Of a DNA stretch of 64,000 bases, positions 1 to 10,240 are shown one piece after another (within the stretch, counting starts at the first letter, position 1; the number at the start of each line of letters is the position of its first letter). Under the pieces are notes generated by a model. That model had not been told where the DNA came from, searched no databases, and worked only from the letters and a program-made list of their open reading frames with translations. Origin of the DNA: Peromyscus leucopus (Eukaryota > Chordata > Mammalia > Rodentia > Cricetidae); NCBI RefSeq assembly GCF_004664715.2, contig NC_051070.1, positions 68,762,200 through 68,826,199 of the forward strand, written 5' to 3'. Position numbers and translations under genes: made by a program.

Positions 1-521
1 GCGGGTCAGCCCACGAAGAAAACAGCCAGGTCTACAAGGTGAAGTTCAGGCAGCGGGGGACAGGAGAGGGAGAGGGAACAGGGAGAAAGGAGGCGCGGAA
101 TGGAGAAGTGGCGGAGGAACCCCGAGTGATGGACATGAGGAGCAGGGCCGCGCGTGTACCGGGGTAGCAGAGTGCTGGGCAGACCTGGAAACAGACCGAA
201 GGACAGTGGGCTGTGAGGAGGGGGAACAGACTTTATTCAGCTGTTCTGGCAATGGAGGCCGGAGGATGAGTCCGTCTCAGTCCGGCCCATCATGTTATCA
301 GAAGTCCGAGAGGACAGCAGCAGATTGCAGCCGCATCCTCGGGAACCCAGGGTCGGGAGGAGAAGGAGGGAAGTTCAGAAGCGAAGCAGTGCTATCTAGG
401 TGACTGTAGAAGGGAAGGGAGCGGAGGGGAGCCAGGGGTAAGAGTCCAGTGAGGAGGGAGTGTCCCCAGAGATCTGGAGCTGCCCCTTCTGCATCTGAGC
501 CGGCCTCTTCCGTGGTTCTAG
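1..521 (+). other. Zfhx2: Zfhx2 intron (partial, upstream of first visible exon)
   Basis: Purine-rich intronic sequence ending in a TTCTAG acceptor at 521. I see no repeat family or coding exon in it. Open frames on both strands here are not supported by similarity. Confidence 0.7.
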
Positions 522-762
522 TTTCTCCTGGAAATGGAGGGAGCAGAGGCGGGGCCAGAGCCGGGCCTCTACCGCTGCCTGTTGTGCGCCTGGGCCACGC
601 CCTCCCGCCTCGCCGTGCTCCAGCATCTCCGCACACCTGCCCACCGCGACGCCCAGGCCCAGAGGCGCCTGCAGCTGCTACAAAACGGCCCAGCCGCCGA
701 AGAAGGACTCTCAGCTCTTCAGAGCATCCTGAGCTTCAGCCATGGGCGGCTCCGAACTCCTG
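522..762 (+). CDS. Zfhx2: Zfhx2 coding exon (first in window)
   Basis: Starts in phase 0 after the acceptor ending at 521 and ends in phase 1 before GTGAGG at 763. It encodes a C2H2 finger (CxxC...H...H, 570-644) followed by a helical Gln/Leu-rich segment. This is internal, so the ATG at 534 is not a start codon. Confidence 0.93.
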
Positions 763-3700
763 GTGAGGAAGAGGGAACAGGAGCGCACAGGCTGGGCAGG
801 AGGCGGCAGAGGCAGGGACAAAACGGAGTGACCGAGGAAAGTAGAAAGAGGGTCTGTGAGCCCCCAGCAGCAAGGAGGAAGGCGTGGGGAAAGGGATGAG
901 AAGGCAGGATGGGGGCTTCAGGGACAGGGAGGTTTCCCAGCAAGGAGAGGAACAAGAGACCACAGGAAGATGGGAGAGAATGGCAGAGGCTTTGCCGAGT
1001 AAGGAACAGGAAGACCGCGAGGGGAAAAGACCGACCCGGTGATTCTGAGTAACGACTAGTAGCTCTATTGGTCGTGCGGGGTGGTAGGCCAAAAGAAAAG
1101 CCCAAAACGTATTTCCCGCCGGGCTAGACTGGTTGGAAGGAAACGGGCACTGTGGGCATGGCCCAAAGGCAACAGGGATGGGAAGAGGCCCCAACAAGTT
1201 TCCCAGCCTCTTCCTGTCTCCTAGGAGGTCTTCAGCCCCAAGGCTGGGCTTAGAGACCCCCTTAGGCAGCAGAGGTTGTACCAGCAGAGGCCGGGAACAG
1301 CCAGCCAGGCGCCATTGATCCAGAGGGTGCAGGAGAAGAGCCTGGAAGGGGCTGTCCGAGGTGGGCATGGGCATCTGGGCTTTGGCGAGGCCAGCGGTGG
1401 GCGAGGGTGAGGGCAGGGCAGCAGGAACCAGGAACAGGCAGCATTGACTAGTGCTAATTGAATTGCCAATACACTGGCTGGAGTTAAGTGCTGGAGGGGC
1501 CCAGATCAATAGCTAACGATCCTGGCGCAAGGCTGAATGGAGTTAAGGAACTTTTAACACTTTAATTAGGCTGCCACCGAAAATAAATTCCTACACATCT
1601 GTCAATTCTTCCTTGAGTGGTAATCTCCTTGCCCATCGCCTCCTGTTCACTACAGCCGCCGCTTCATTCAACATTTGCGGTGCCCCTCCCGCTGTGTTTT
1701 GGGGGCTTCCCCTTTCCAGGGGCTGTCAGGCCAGGAGGCCAAATTTAGTCCAGTCTTATGGTGGGGCTTGTTTCTAGGGATGGGGTGCTAGGCTTGCCCT
1801 GCTGTTCCGCTATTGGAATTTTCACTTTTACCCTGTGTTTCTCCCGGTGGCTTTTCATCCTTTCCTGCCTCCCGATTCACCCATCCATTTCTTCACCGAC
1901 TGGCTGCTTGTCCTGCTTCCTCTGCCCTGTGTCCTCCCTCCTTCCCCAGTGTTCACCGGGGTGTGCTGACTCTCTCTCCATCCCACACAGGGAAGGCTGA
2001 CACCCCCTTCTCTAAGCCGCCCACCTCTGAGAAAGATGCCCAGAACAAGACAGAACAATTGGGTGAGCCTCTGACCCGTTGCCCTGGTCCAGTTCAGTAT
2101 GTGTCCTGGGATGTTCGGGGGACCCATCAGAAACCCGGGCACCCCAAAAGGCCTCCTTCCCAGAAGGAGCAAAACTGGCCAAAGGAACGGGAAGGGAAAA
2201 CAGGTCATGCCAGCCCAGGCGTCTCTCTGGCCTCTTTGAAAACCGAGCCTTGGGTAGCCCGGAAGTCATCCCTGCCAGGCCTCCCCTGCTGCCGAGTTCC
2301 TTGCCCATCTTGTCCGTTCTGAGCAGCCCACCTCCCACCCTGAAAGCTCCACGTTAGCAGAGGGACTGTGCAAGAAGGGGAGAGGATTAGGAGTCCTCTA
2401 ACATCCTCTCCTCTCGCCCTCAGCTTCTGGCGTGACAGAGGACAGAACCGGCCCTTCCACAGACGGTGCCAACCAGATCACGGTCAGAACTGGGGTAACT
2501 GGGACGATGAAGGGGGGGCCTGCCTTTACTGAGAGCTCGCACTCTAAAGCAGGGGTTCTCAACCTGTCTGTGGGTTACGACCCCCTGCGACCACTGTGAT
2601 TCATAACAGTAGCAAAATTACAGTTATGAAGTAGCAACAAAAATAATTCTATGGTTGGGGGGGTCACCACAGCGTGAGGAACTGCATTAAAGGGTCGCAG
2701 CGTTAGGCCGGGCGGTGGTGGCGCACACCTTTAATCCCAGCACTCGGGAGGCAGAGGCAGGCGGATCTCTGTGAGTTCAAGGCCAGCCTGGTCTACAGAG
2801 TGAGATCCAGGAAAGTTGAGAACCGCTGCTCTAAAGGCTTTTGTTGTGCTTGTGGCTAATTTAATTCAGAATATCACAGGCGAAGTTCTACTCGGGGCCA
2901 GTTCTGTATGTTCAGCGTGTGAGGAAGAAAGCTGCCCATAAGGGGAGCGACAGGAAGGGATGGTGGGACCGTGAGGAAACGTCAAGAGAGAGATTGTATT
3001 GAGGGTAGGAGAGACTAGAGAGAAGCGTGGGGAAATGGAAAGGGGGGGGGACAAAAGAGCAGTCTCATAGGACAGCTAGGAGGATGTTCCTTCCTACAGG
3101 GAGCCGGAAGCCAGAGCAAGCTGTCCTGGCACCAAACAAGCTCTGAGCTCCAGGACCTGGGCCTGAAAGGACTCGGGAGCGATTTGGCCTTATGGCCTCT
3201 AAAGTGTCTGTTCTGAGGAGATTCCAAGTCTCTGGTCTTTTAGGCCATCCTGGGCCTCACAGCTTCCCAGACTCGGTTGCAGCATCAGAGATACCTCAGT
3301 GCTCAGTTTCTCTTCCTCCCAACCCCTCCCTGCACCCTGTCCTGAGGGGTGCACTAATGTGAGTGCCTGGGTGCCCTGCCCTGATGTGTAGGCCTGGGCA
3401 AGTGCAGGGCAGCAGGAGAAGAGGTAGGCCAGAGAGAGCAGCTTGATCTGAGGCAGCAGGCAAAATGCCCACCAGACAGTTCCGTTAGTGGCAGCAGGCT
3501 TCTGTTGCCTCCATCTGTCTGGAGGTCTGGGCCACAGTGTGCTGAGGGACAGACCAGAATTGCCCTGGGCCACTTGGGGAGTGGCATTTACTAATATTAA
3601 GAAGTAGTGAGGCCCGGGGCTGGAGCAATGGTTCAAGCAGTTAAGAGCACTGGCTGTTCTTCCAAAGAACCTGGGTTCAGTTCCCAGCAACTCCAGTTCC

Positions 3701-6700
3701 AGGGGACCTGACACCCTCATACAAACATATATGCAGGCAAACACCAATATACATAATTTTTTGTTTGTTTGTTTGTTTTTGTTTTTTGAGACAGGGTTTC
3801 TCTGTGTAGTTTTGGTACCTGTCCTAGATCTTGCTCTGTAGACCAGGCTGACCTCAAACTCACAGAGATCCTGCCTCTGCCTCCCAAGTGCTTGGATTAA
3901 AGGTGTGCACCACCACTGCCCAGCTATAAATAAATCTTGGGAAAAAAAAAAAAAAAGAAGAAGTAGTGAAGCCAGGCAGTGGTGGCGCACGCCTTTAATC
4001 CAAGCACTGGGGAGGCAGAGCCAGGCGGATCTCTGTGAGTTCGAGGCCAGCCTGGTCTACAGAGTGAGCTCCAGGACAGACAGGACTGCACAGAGAAACC
4101 CTGTCCCGAAAAACAAAAAAGAAAGCAAACAACAAACAGAAGTAGTGAAAGGGAAGGAGAATGGGGAGCAGCAGAGCCGGCTTCAGGGGCAGACAGCTCG
4201 GACCCTCTGTAGATATTCAGGGACCTGGAAGAAGCAAACTAGGCTGGGGTAAGGGACCTCTGGGTCCGGAAACTGTCCAGAAGAAAGGATGTACTTCACA
4301 GAAAAGACGGGCCGTGGGCTATGGGTAAGAGCCAGATTCAGGGCAGAGGCTGGTACAGGGCCCTCTGTCGGCTGGAAGACTGACGAGGGGGTCAGAGATG
4401 GGGAAGACGCACCACGTGGAGGGAGGGGGGCTGGCAAAGAAGGAAGTCGGAACAGCACCCTAGGCGAGCGAGCGAGGCCTTGGTCCTAGTCCAGTGGAGT
4501 TGCCAGCTTCCAGGACTGGTTGGGAGCTGGGTGGGCCAGGGTGCCTTCCTGTCCGAGTCTCCCAAATCTGGAGACCGGGACAGTGTTGCACTGAATCCTA
4601 GAGGCAGTGATCCACCTCTTCCCTGACTCCTCCTCCTCCACCCCCGCTGTGTGTTCCCAGGTATACTGCTGTCCATACTGCAGCTTCCTGAGCCCAGAGT
4701 CTGACCAGGTGAGGGTCCATACACTCTCCCAGCATGCCGTGCAGCCCAAGTACAGGTGCCCACTCTGCCAGGAGCAGCTGGTGGGCCGGCCTGCCCTGCA
4801 CTTCCACCTCAGCCACCTTCACAACGTGGTGCCCGAGTGCGTTGAGAAGCTGCTGCTTGTGGTGAGTGCCGGCTGAGGGAAAACGGTCTCACAGTCCTGT
4901 CAGGGCAGCGTGGGAAGACAGGGAGAGGCAACAATACCCAGGCCAGTGGTGTGCTGGGGGTGGAAGGTGAGGAAAACAGCATTCTAGAGAGATTTTAAAG
5001 TTGGTGTGGAAGCTCTCAGCGAGAAGCTTGCCTAGTTTCCTCCACTCCTAGACAAGACAACCGTGCATTCCTCTCGCTTCCACTAACCCATGAAAAGAGT
5101 TGTGAATAGCAGAACCAGGTAGTCTTGAGGGAAGATACTTTTAGCCTGGGGAAGGGGGTCAGGGCAGCTGCCTACCCGGTCCCTCATCCAAAGAAAAGCA
5201 TCAAGTCATTGGGAGGTTTGTCTAGACAGGAGAGTAGATCCCGGGGAAAGGGTCAGGAATAGCGTAGGCCAGTGAATAGTGCTGAGGCCACTAGGATCTC
5301 CTGCATTCTAGGCCACCACCGTAGAGATGACCTTCGCAACCAAAATGCTACCTGGACCCACACCAACCCCTGTGGAGGATGGCCTAGAACGCCCCACTCC
5401 TGGACCAGAGCCCCCTGCCAGCAGAGACCAGGTAGCAGGTAAGGAAGGGTACAGTGTACCTCCCAGAATGGCCGAAGAGGGGATCAAAGAGTTTCGAAGG
5501 CAGCCGACATCAAGTCAGGGGCTTTGGATGTTGAGTGGCTGGAGCTCGGCTTGAACACAGTTCTTCTCTGTCTCCTGTAGAAAGCTCTAACCTGACTCCA
5601 GAGGCCAGCCCAGATCCTCCTCCTCCTCCTCCTGAGCCTCCCCTGGCAGCAGCCGAGGGCCCAGAGAAGCCCTCGGGAAGTCCTGATCAGCCCTCTTCTC
5701 CAGTCCCGTCTCCGCTCCCTCAGCTTGATGCCCAAGTCGAAGAAGTGGCTCCGCCCCCCGCCATGGCTGAGGAGGAGGAGGGAGCCATGGGGGAGGCGCG
5801 CTCCGCAGAGCCATCGCCAGCTGACTCTCGCCACCCTCTAACCTATCGGAAGACCACCAACTTCGCCCTGGACAAATTCCTGGACCCTGCCCGTCCCTAC
5901 AAGTGTACTGTGTGTAAGGAGTCCTTCACCCAGAAGAACATCCTCCTGGTTCATTATAATTCCGTCTCCCACCTCCACAAGATGAAGAAGGCTGCCATTG
6001 ACCCCTCGTGCCCTGCCCGAGGGGAGTCGGGCATCCCGCCACCCACCACCGCTACGTCGGACAAGCCCTTCAAGTGCACGGTCTGCCGAGTGTCCTACAA
6101 CCAGAGCTCCACCCTGGAGATCCACATGCGGTCCGTTCTGCACCAGACTCGCTCCAGGGGGGCCAAGGCTGATGCCAAGGCTGAAGGATCGGAGCGCAGC
6201 CAAGACGAGCTCAAGGAAGGCGAGCTCGAGGGCGGCGAGGTGCTCCCTGAGAAGAAAGGCCCTGAGCCCGGGGGCTTCATGTCTGGACTGCCCTTCCTGT
6301 CTCCACCACCCCCTCCCTTGGACCTGCACCGGTTCCCGGCCCCCCTCTTCACCCCACCCGTGCTGCCCCCCTTCCCTCTGGTTCCGGAATCGCTGCTTAA
6401 GCTCCAGCAGCAGCAGCTGCTCCTGCCCTTCTACCTCCATGACCTCAAAGTGGGGCCCAAGCTGGCCCTGGCTAGTCCTGCGCCCATGCTGCCCCTCCCA
6501 GCTGCCACCCCGCCTCCTCTCCCCGCACCCCCCAAGGCTGAGCTGGCTGAGCAGGAATGGGAGCGGCCCCTCATCGCTGAAGAGGGGGGCGAAGCCGGGC
6601 CCTCCTCACCGCCCCACGCGTCGCCCAATGAGGCTGCCCGCACGGCCGCCAAGGCCCTTCTAGAAAACTTCGGCTTTGAGTTAGTGATTCAGTACAACGA

Positions 6701-9700
6701 GGGGAAGCAGGCAGTGCCCCCGCCCCCAACGCCGCCTCCCCCGGAGTCTCTGGGCGGCGGAGACAAGCTGGCCTGCGGGGCCTGCGGGAAACTCTTCTCC
6801 AACATGCTGATCCTCAAGACGCACGAGGAGCATGTTCACCGCCGCTTCCTGCCCTTTGAGGCTCTGAGTCGTTACGCTGCTCAGTTTCGAAAGAGCTATG
6901 ACAGCCTGTACCCGCCCCCCGCAGAGCCCCCCAAGCCTCCGGATGGGTCCCTGGAGTCACCTCCCCAGCTGGGCCCGCCTTTCATGGTTCCAGAGCCCGA
7001 AGTAGGAGGGATCCCCACGTCATCGGAGGAGCGAAGTCTGGCAGGAGCGCACTGGGCCCCGGAGGAAGAGGAAGGCTCCAGGGGCAGCCTTCCTCCCACG
7101 ACGGTGCCCACCGGCCGCCGGTTCTCCAGGACCAAGTTCACCGAGTTCCAGACCCAGGCGCTGCAGTCTTTCTTTGAGACCAGCGCCTACCCCAAGGATG
7201 GAGAGGTGGAGCGGCTCGCCAGTCTCTTGGGTCTGGCCAGTCGCGTGGTGGTGGTGTGGTTCCAGAATGCCCGCCAGAAAGCCCGCAAAAATGCCTGTGA
7301 GGGTGGGCCGGTGGCGGCCGGAGGGAGCGCCGGGGTGCACTCGGGCTGCAGGCGCTGCCACGCCACCTTCGCCTGCGTTTTCGAGTTAGTTCGGCACCTC
7401 AAGAAGTGCTATGATGACCAGCCTCCTGAGGAGGAGGAGGCCGAGGCAGGGGAGGAGGACGAGGAGGTGGAGGAAGAAGAGGTGGAGGAGCGGAACCCCG
7501 ACCCCGCCGACGGGCGTGGTGGCCCGTCACCCGAACACGCAGGCGGGGAGGACCTGCACCAAGCAGAGCCGACGACGAGGCCGGAGGGCAAAGAGTCTGA
7601 AGGGAAGGCGTCCCCACCACCTCCCGCCCACACCTGTGAGCAGTGTGCCGTTTCCTTCCCCAGCCAGGACCTCCTGGCCGCTCACCACAGACTCCATTTC
7701 CCACCGTCGTCGTCGTCGGCGCAGCCCAATGCTGCATCACAGCTCCTGGACCTGCCTCTGCTGGTGTTCGGGGAGCGACACCCTGGAGCATCGGGCCCCT
7801 CATCGGCGACGGGGACGCCCCTCAAGCGGAAGCACGACGATGGCAGTCTGTCTCCCACGGGCAGTGAAGCAGGGGGTGGAGGCGAGGGCGAACCCCCCAA
7901 AGACAAGCGCCTGCGCACTACCATCCTGCCCGAGCAGCTGGAGATCCTGTACCGCTGGTACATGCAGGACTCCAACCCCACGCGGAAGATGCTCGACTGC
8001 ATCTCTGAGGAGGTGGGGCTCAAAAAGCGAGTAGTGCAGGTCTGGTTCCAGAACACCCGAGCCCGCGAGAGGAAAGGCCAGTTTCGAAGCACCCCTGGGG
8101 GGGTCGCTGGTCCGGCGGTGAAACCCACCGTTACGCCCACCCCAGCGCCCTTCCCCAAATTCAACCTCCTGTTGAGCAAGATAGAAGATGACACCGGGAA
8201 GGAAGCCCCAAAGAGAGAGGCCCCTGCTTTCCCCTACCCGGCAGTCACCCCTGCTGCCGGGCCTCTGCCGTTCCTACCACCCGGGAAAGAGGCCGCTGTG
8301 CCAACACCAGAGCCCCCTCCGCCCCTCCCAGCTCCCGCACTCAGTGAGGATGAAGGCCCAGAGGAACCCTCTAAAGTATCTCCAGAAAGCGAGGCTTGCA
8401 GTCCATCGGCAGGAGACCTGAGTGACTCATCTGCTTCCAGCCTGGCTGAACCAGAGTCCCCTGGGGCTGGAGGGACCAGCGGGGGACCAGGAAGTGGGAC
8501 TGGGGTTCCCGATGGGATGGGGCAGCGGCGATACAGGACCCAGATGAGCAGCCTGCAGCTGAAGATCATGAAAGCCTGCTACGAAGCCTACCGCACCCCA
8601 ACTATGCAGGAGTGTGAGGTGCTGGGGGAGGAAATCGGACTGCCCAAGAGAGTCATTCAGGTCTGGTTCCAAAACGCTCGTGCCAAGGAAAAGAAAGCCA
8701 AACTGCAGGGGACCGCGCCTGCAGGGAGCGGGGGCAGCAGCAGCAGCAGCAGCAGCGAGGGCACCTTGGCGGCCCAGCGCACCGACTGCCCCTACTGCGA
8801 TGTCAAGTACGACTTCTACGTCTCCTGCCGGGGCCACCTCTTCTCCCGTCAGCACCTGGCCAAGCTCAAGGAGGCAGTCCGAGCCCAGCTCAAGAGTGAA
8901 AGCAAATGCTATGACTTAGCTCCGGCCCCCGAGGCCCCGCTGGCTCCCAAAGGGCCGCCCGCCACCACCCCTGCCTCTGTGCCCTTGGGGGCTTCCCCGA
9001 CCCTGCCTCGCCTGGCCCCTGTCCTCTTGCCAGGCCCAGCTCTGGCCCAGCCACCACTCGGAAGCATAGCTTCTTTCAATTCAGGTGAGTTGGGGAGGCT
9101 GGGAGGAGCCCGGCCTGGAGAGAGCATCACCTCTAACTGCAAGCCCTTCTTTTCCTGGTTGACTCTCCTCTTACGGGCCGCTGGGTAGGCGGAAGGGTGT
9201 GTGCAGTAGTGGTCTGGAGCAGGGAGGTCTGTAAGGATTAATCCTTCATCATTCCTTTCGTCTTCCTAGGCCCTGCAGCCTCCTCAGGCCTCCTCGGCCT
9301 CGCCACTTCGGTCCTGCCTGCCACCCCAGTGGTCCAGACTGCTGGTCCAGGCCGCCCCTTACCTCAGAGACCCGTGTCCAACCAAACCAACAGCTCTGCT
9401 GACCCCACCCCTGGCCCAGCGACTGAGCCCCCAGGAGACAAAGTCTCTGGTGAGCGAAAGCCGGTGGCAACCCTTACCAACTCCTCCACGGATGCGCTCA
9501 AGAACCTGAAAGCACTGAAGGCCACTGTCCCCGCCCTGTTGGGGGGCCAGTTCCTGCCCTTCCCACTGCCCCCTTCAGGCGGGGCGGCTCCACCCGCCGC
9601 CGTCTTTGGCCCTCAGTTACAAGGGGCCTACTTCCAACAGCTTTACGGCATGAAGAAGGGGCTGTTCCCCATGAACCCGGTGATACCTCAGACCCTCATT

Positions 9701-10240
9701 GGCCTGCTCCCCAACGCCCTCCTCCAGCCACCGCCCCAAGCCCCCGAGCCTACAGCCACAGCACCCCCAAAGCCCCCCGAGCTGCCGGCTCCCCGGGAAG
9801 GGGAGAGCGGTGAGGCCGACGAGCTGCTGGCGGGCAGCGCCGGCATCTCCACCGTCGATGTCACCCACCGCTACCTGTGCCGTCAGTGCAAGATGGCATT
9901 TGACGGCGAGGCCCCCGCCGCCGCCCACCAGAGATCCTTCTGCTTCTTTGGGCGGGGTTCCGGGGGTCCCATGCCTCCCCCGCTGCGGGTGCCGGTCTGC
10001 ACCTACCACTGCCTGGCCTGCGAGGTGCTGCTGAGCGGGCGCGAGGCCCTGGCCTCCCATCTGCGCTCCTCAGCCCACAGGCGCAAGGCAGCCCCACCCC
10101 CCGGAGGCCCCCCCATCACCGTCACCAACAGCGCCACTGCTGTCCCGGCCGCGGTGGCCTTTGCCAAAGAGGAAGCAAGATTACCTCACACGGACCCCAA
10201 CCCCAAAACTACTACTACCTCTACACTTGTAGCTTTATAA
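522..10240 (+). CDS. Zfhx2: Zfhx2, C-terminal two thirds (seven spliced coding exons)
   Basis: Zinc finger homeobox 2, a large nuclear DNA-binding transcription factor of the ZFHX2/3/4 family, expressed mainly in neurons. Exons 522-762, 1991-2062, 2424-2482, 4661-4861, 5312-5438, 5581-9084 and 9270-10240 sum to 5175 nt, an exact multiple of three, with GT/AG boundaries and matching phases, giving 1724 residues plus a TAA stop. The 5' exons lie before position 1; the human protein is about 2570 aa. C2H2-type fingers are at 570-644, 4664-4735, 4751-4822, 5899-5981, 6071-6145, 6770-6845, 7350-7410, 7636-7696, 8789-8855, 9872-9943 and 10006-10078. Homeodomains at about 7111-7293, 7903-8083 and 8520-8702 each carry the helix-3 signature VWFQN(A/T)R. 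Proline-rich linkers and a Glu-rich run (7421-7490) separate them. No frameshift or stop interrupts the spliced frame. Identification rests on close recalled similarity to human ZFHX2 over the whole length. Confidence 0.97.
763..1990 (+). other. Zfhx2: Zfhx2 intron, mostly unique sequence
   Basis: A 1.2-kb intron without a recognisable SINE. Positions 1450-1620 are AT-richer than their surroundings and carry homeodomain cores CTAATTG (1454) and TAATTAG (1563). Confidence 0.7.
1991..2062 (+). CDS. Zfhx2: Zfhx2 coding exon
   Basis: A 72-nt exon after CACACAG, completing a Gly codon split with the previous exon and ending in phase 1 before GTGAGC. It encodes a Lys/Glu/Gln-rich linker containing [10 protein letters not shown], which matches the recalled human linker. 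Confidence 0.9.
2424..2482 (+). CDS. Zfhx2: Zfhx2 coding exon (59 nt, weak donor)
   Basis: Acceptor CCCTCAG ends at 2423 and the exon ends in phase 0 at ACG before GTCAGA. It encodes a linker ending ANQIT, which joins directly to the VYCCPYC finger in the next exon. The donor lacks the consensus +3/+4 purines, but frame and homology support it. Confidence 0.85.
2550..2828 (+). mobile_element. URR1-like hAT DNA transposon interrupted by a B1 fragment
   Basis: Terminal inverted repeats (CAGGGGTTCTCAACCT at the left, AGTTGAGAACC.GCTG at the right) are flanked by a perfect 8-bp target duplication, CTCTAAAG, at 2542-2549 and 2829-2836. An 8-bp duplication is the hAT signature. The internal sequence matches the recalled rodent URR1 non-autonomous family. 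It lies in a Zfhx2 intron and codes for nothing. Confidence 0.85.
2706..2818 (+). mobile_element. B1 SINE fragment nested in the hAT element
   Basis: Shows the B1 5' end and internal promoter-like region but stops at about the GAGATCCAGG point with no A-rich tail. The trinucleotide AGG is present at both junctions. Confidence 0.85.
3618..3760 (+). mobile_element. B2-family SINE
   Basis: tRNA-derived head (TTAAGAGCACTGGCTG) and GGTTCAGTTCCCAGC box B-like region, inside a Zfhx2 intron. Confidence 0.8.
3755..3926 (-). mobile_element. B1 SINE
   Basis: T-rich tail, GAGACAGGGTTTCTCTGTG and the reversed 5' end CCACCACTGCCC are all visible; antisense to Zfhx2. Confidence 0.9.
3971..4140 (+). mobile_element. 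B1 SINE
   Basis: Near full length from GCCAGGCAGTGGTGGCGCAC to an A-rich tail. With the element at 3755-3926 it forms an inverted B1 pair in one intron that could base-pair in pre-mRNA. Confidence 0.9.
4661..4861 (+). CDS. Zfhx2: Zfhx2 coding exon with two zinc fingers
   Basis: 67 codons in phase 0 between acceptor TTCCCAG and donor GTGAGT. It encodes the fingers CCPYC...H...H (4664-4735) and CPLC...H...H (4751-4822), then a Leu-rich segment. The preceding codons back to 4607 are intronic. Confidence 0.95.
5312..5438 (+). CDS. Zfhx2: Zfhx2 coding exon
   Basis: Begins [12 protein letters not shown] residues after TTCTAG and ends in phase 1 before GTAAGG. It encodes a Pro/Thr-rich linker of low complexity, the least conserved part of the gene in this window. 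Confidence 0.92.
5581..9084 (+). CDS. Zfhx2: Zfhx2 major exon (three homeodomains, six zinc fingers)
   Basis: A 3504-nt exon between CTCCTGTAG and the GTGAGT at 9085. In order it carries: a Pro-rich start; paired fingers at 5899 and 6071; a Pro-rich activation-like segment with a Gln run near 6405; a finger at 6770; homeodomain 1 (7111-7293); a finger at 7350; an acidic Glu run; a finger at 7636; homeodomain 2 (7903-8083); homeodomain 3 (8520-8702); a six-Ser run (8738-8757); and a finger at 8789. Each homeodomain keeps the WFQN motif with a basic tail. An open frame runs on into the intron to a stop at 9186-9188. Confidence 0.97.
9085..9269 (+). other. Zfhx2: Short last Zfhx2 intron (185 bp)
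   Basis: Bounded by GTGAGT and CTTCCTAG. If retained, translation would continue for 34 codons to TAG at 9186 and lose the two C-terminal fingers. Confidence 0.85.
9270..10240 (+). CDS. Zfhx2: Zfhx2 terminal coding exon
   Basis: Enters in phase 1 (the Gly codon is split across the intron) and runs to TAA at 10238-10240. It encodes a Pro/Leu-rich region with the sequence [14 protein letters not shown], then two final fingers (9872-9943, 10006-10078) and a Thr-rich tail (TTTTSTL). All of this matches the recalled human C terminus. Confidence 0.96.

Noticed and set aside
736..1509. 257-codon open frame on the - strand
   Set aside because: Lies in Zfhx2 intron and exon antisense; GC-rich intronic sequence gives long chance frames and no domain is visible.
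3199..3990. 263-codon open frame on the - strand
   Set aside because: Runs through a B2 and a B1 SINE; composition reflects repeats, not a protein.
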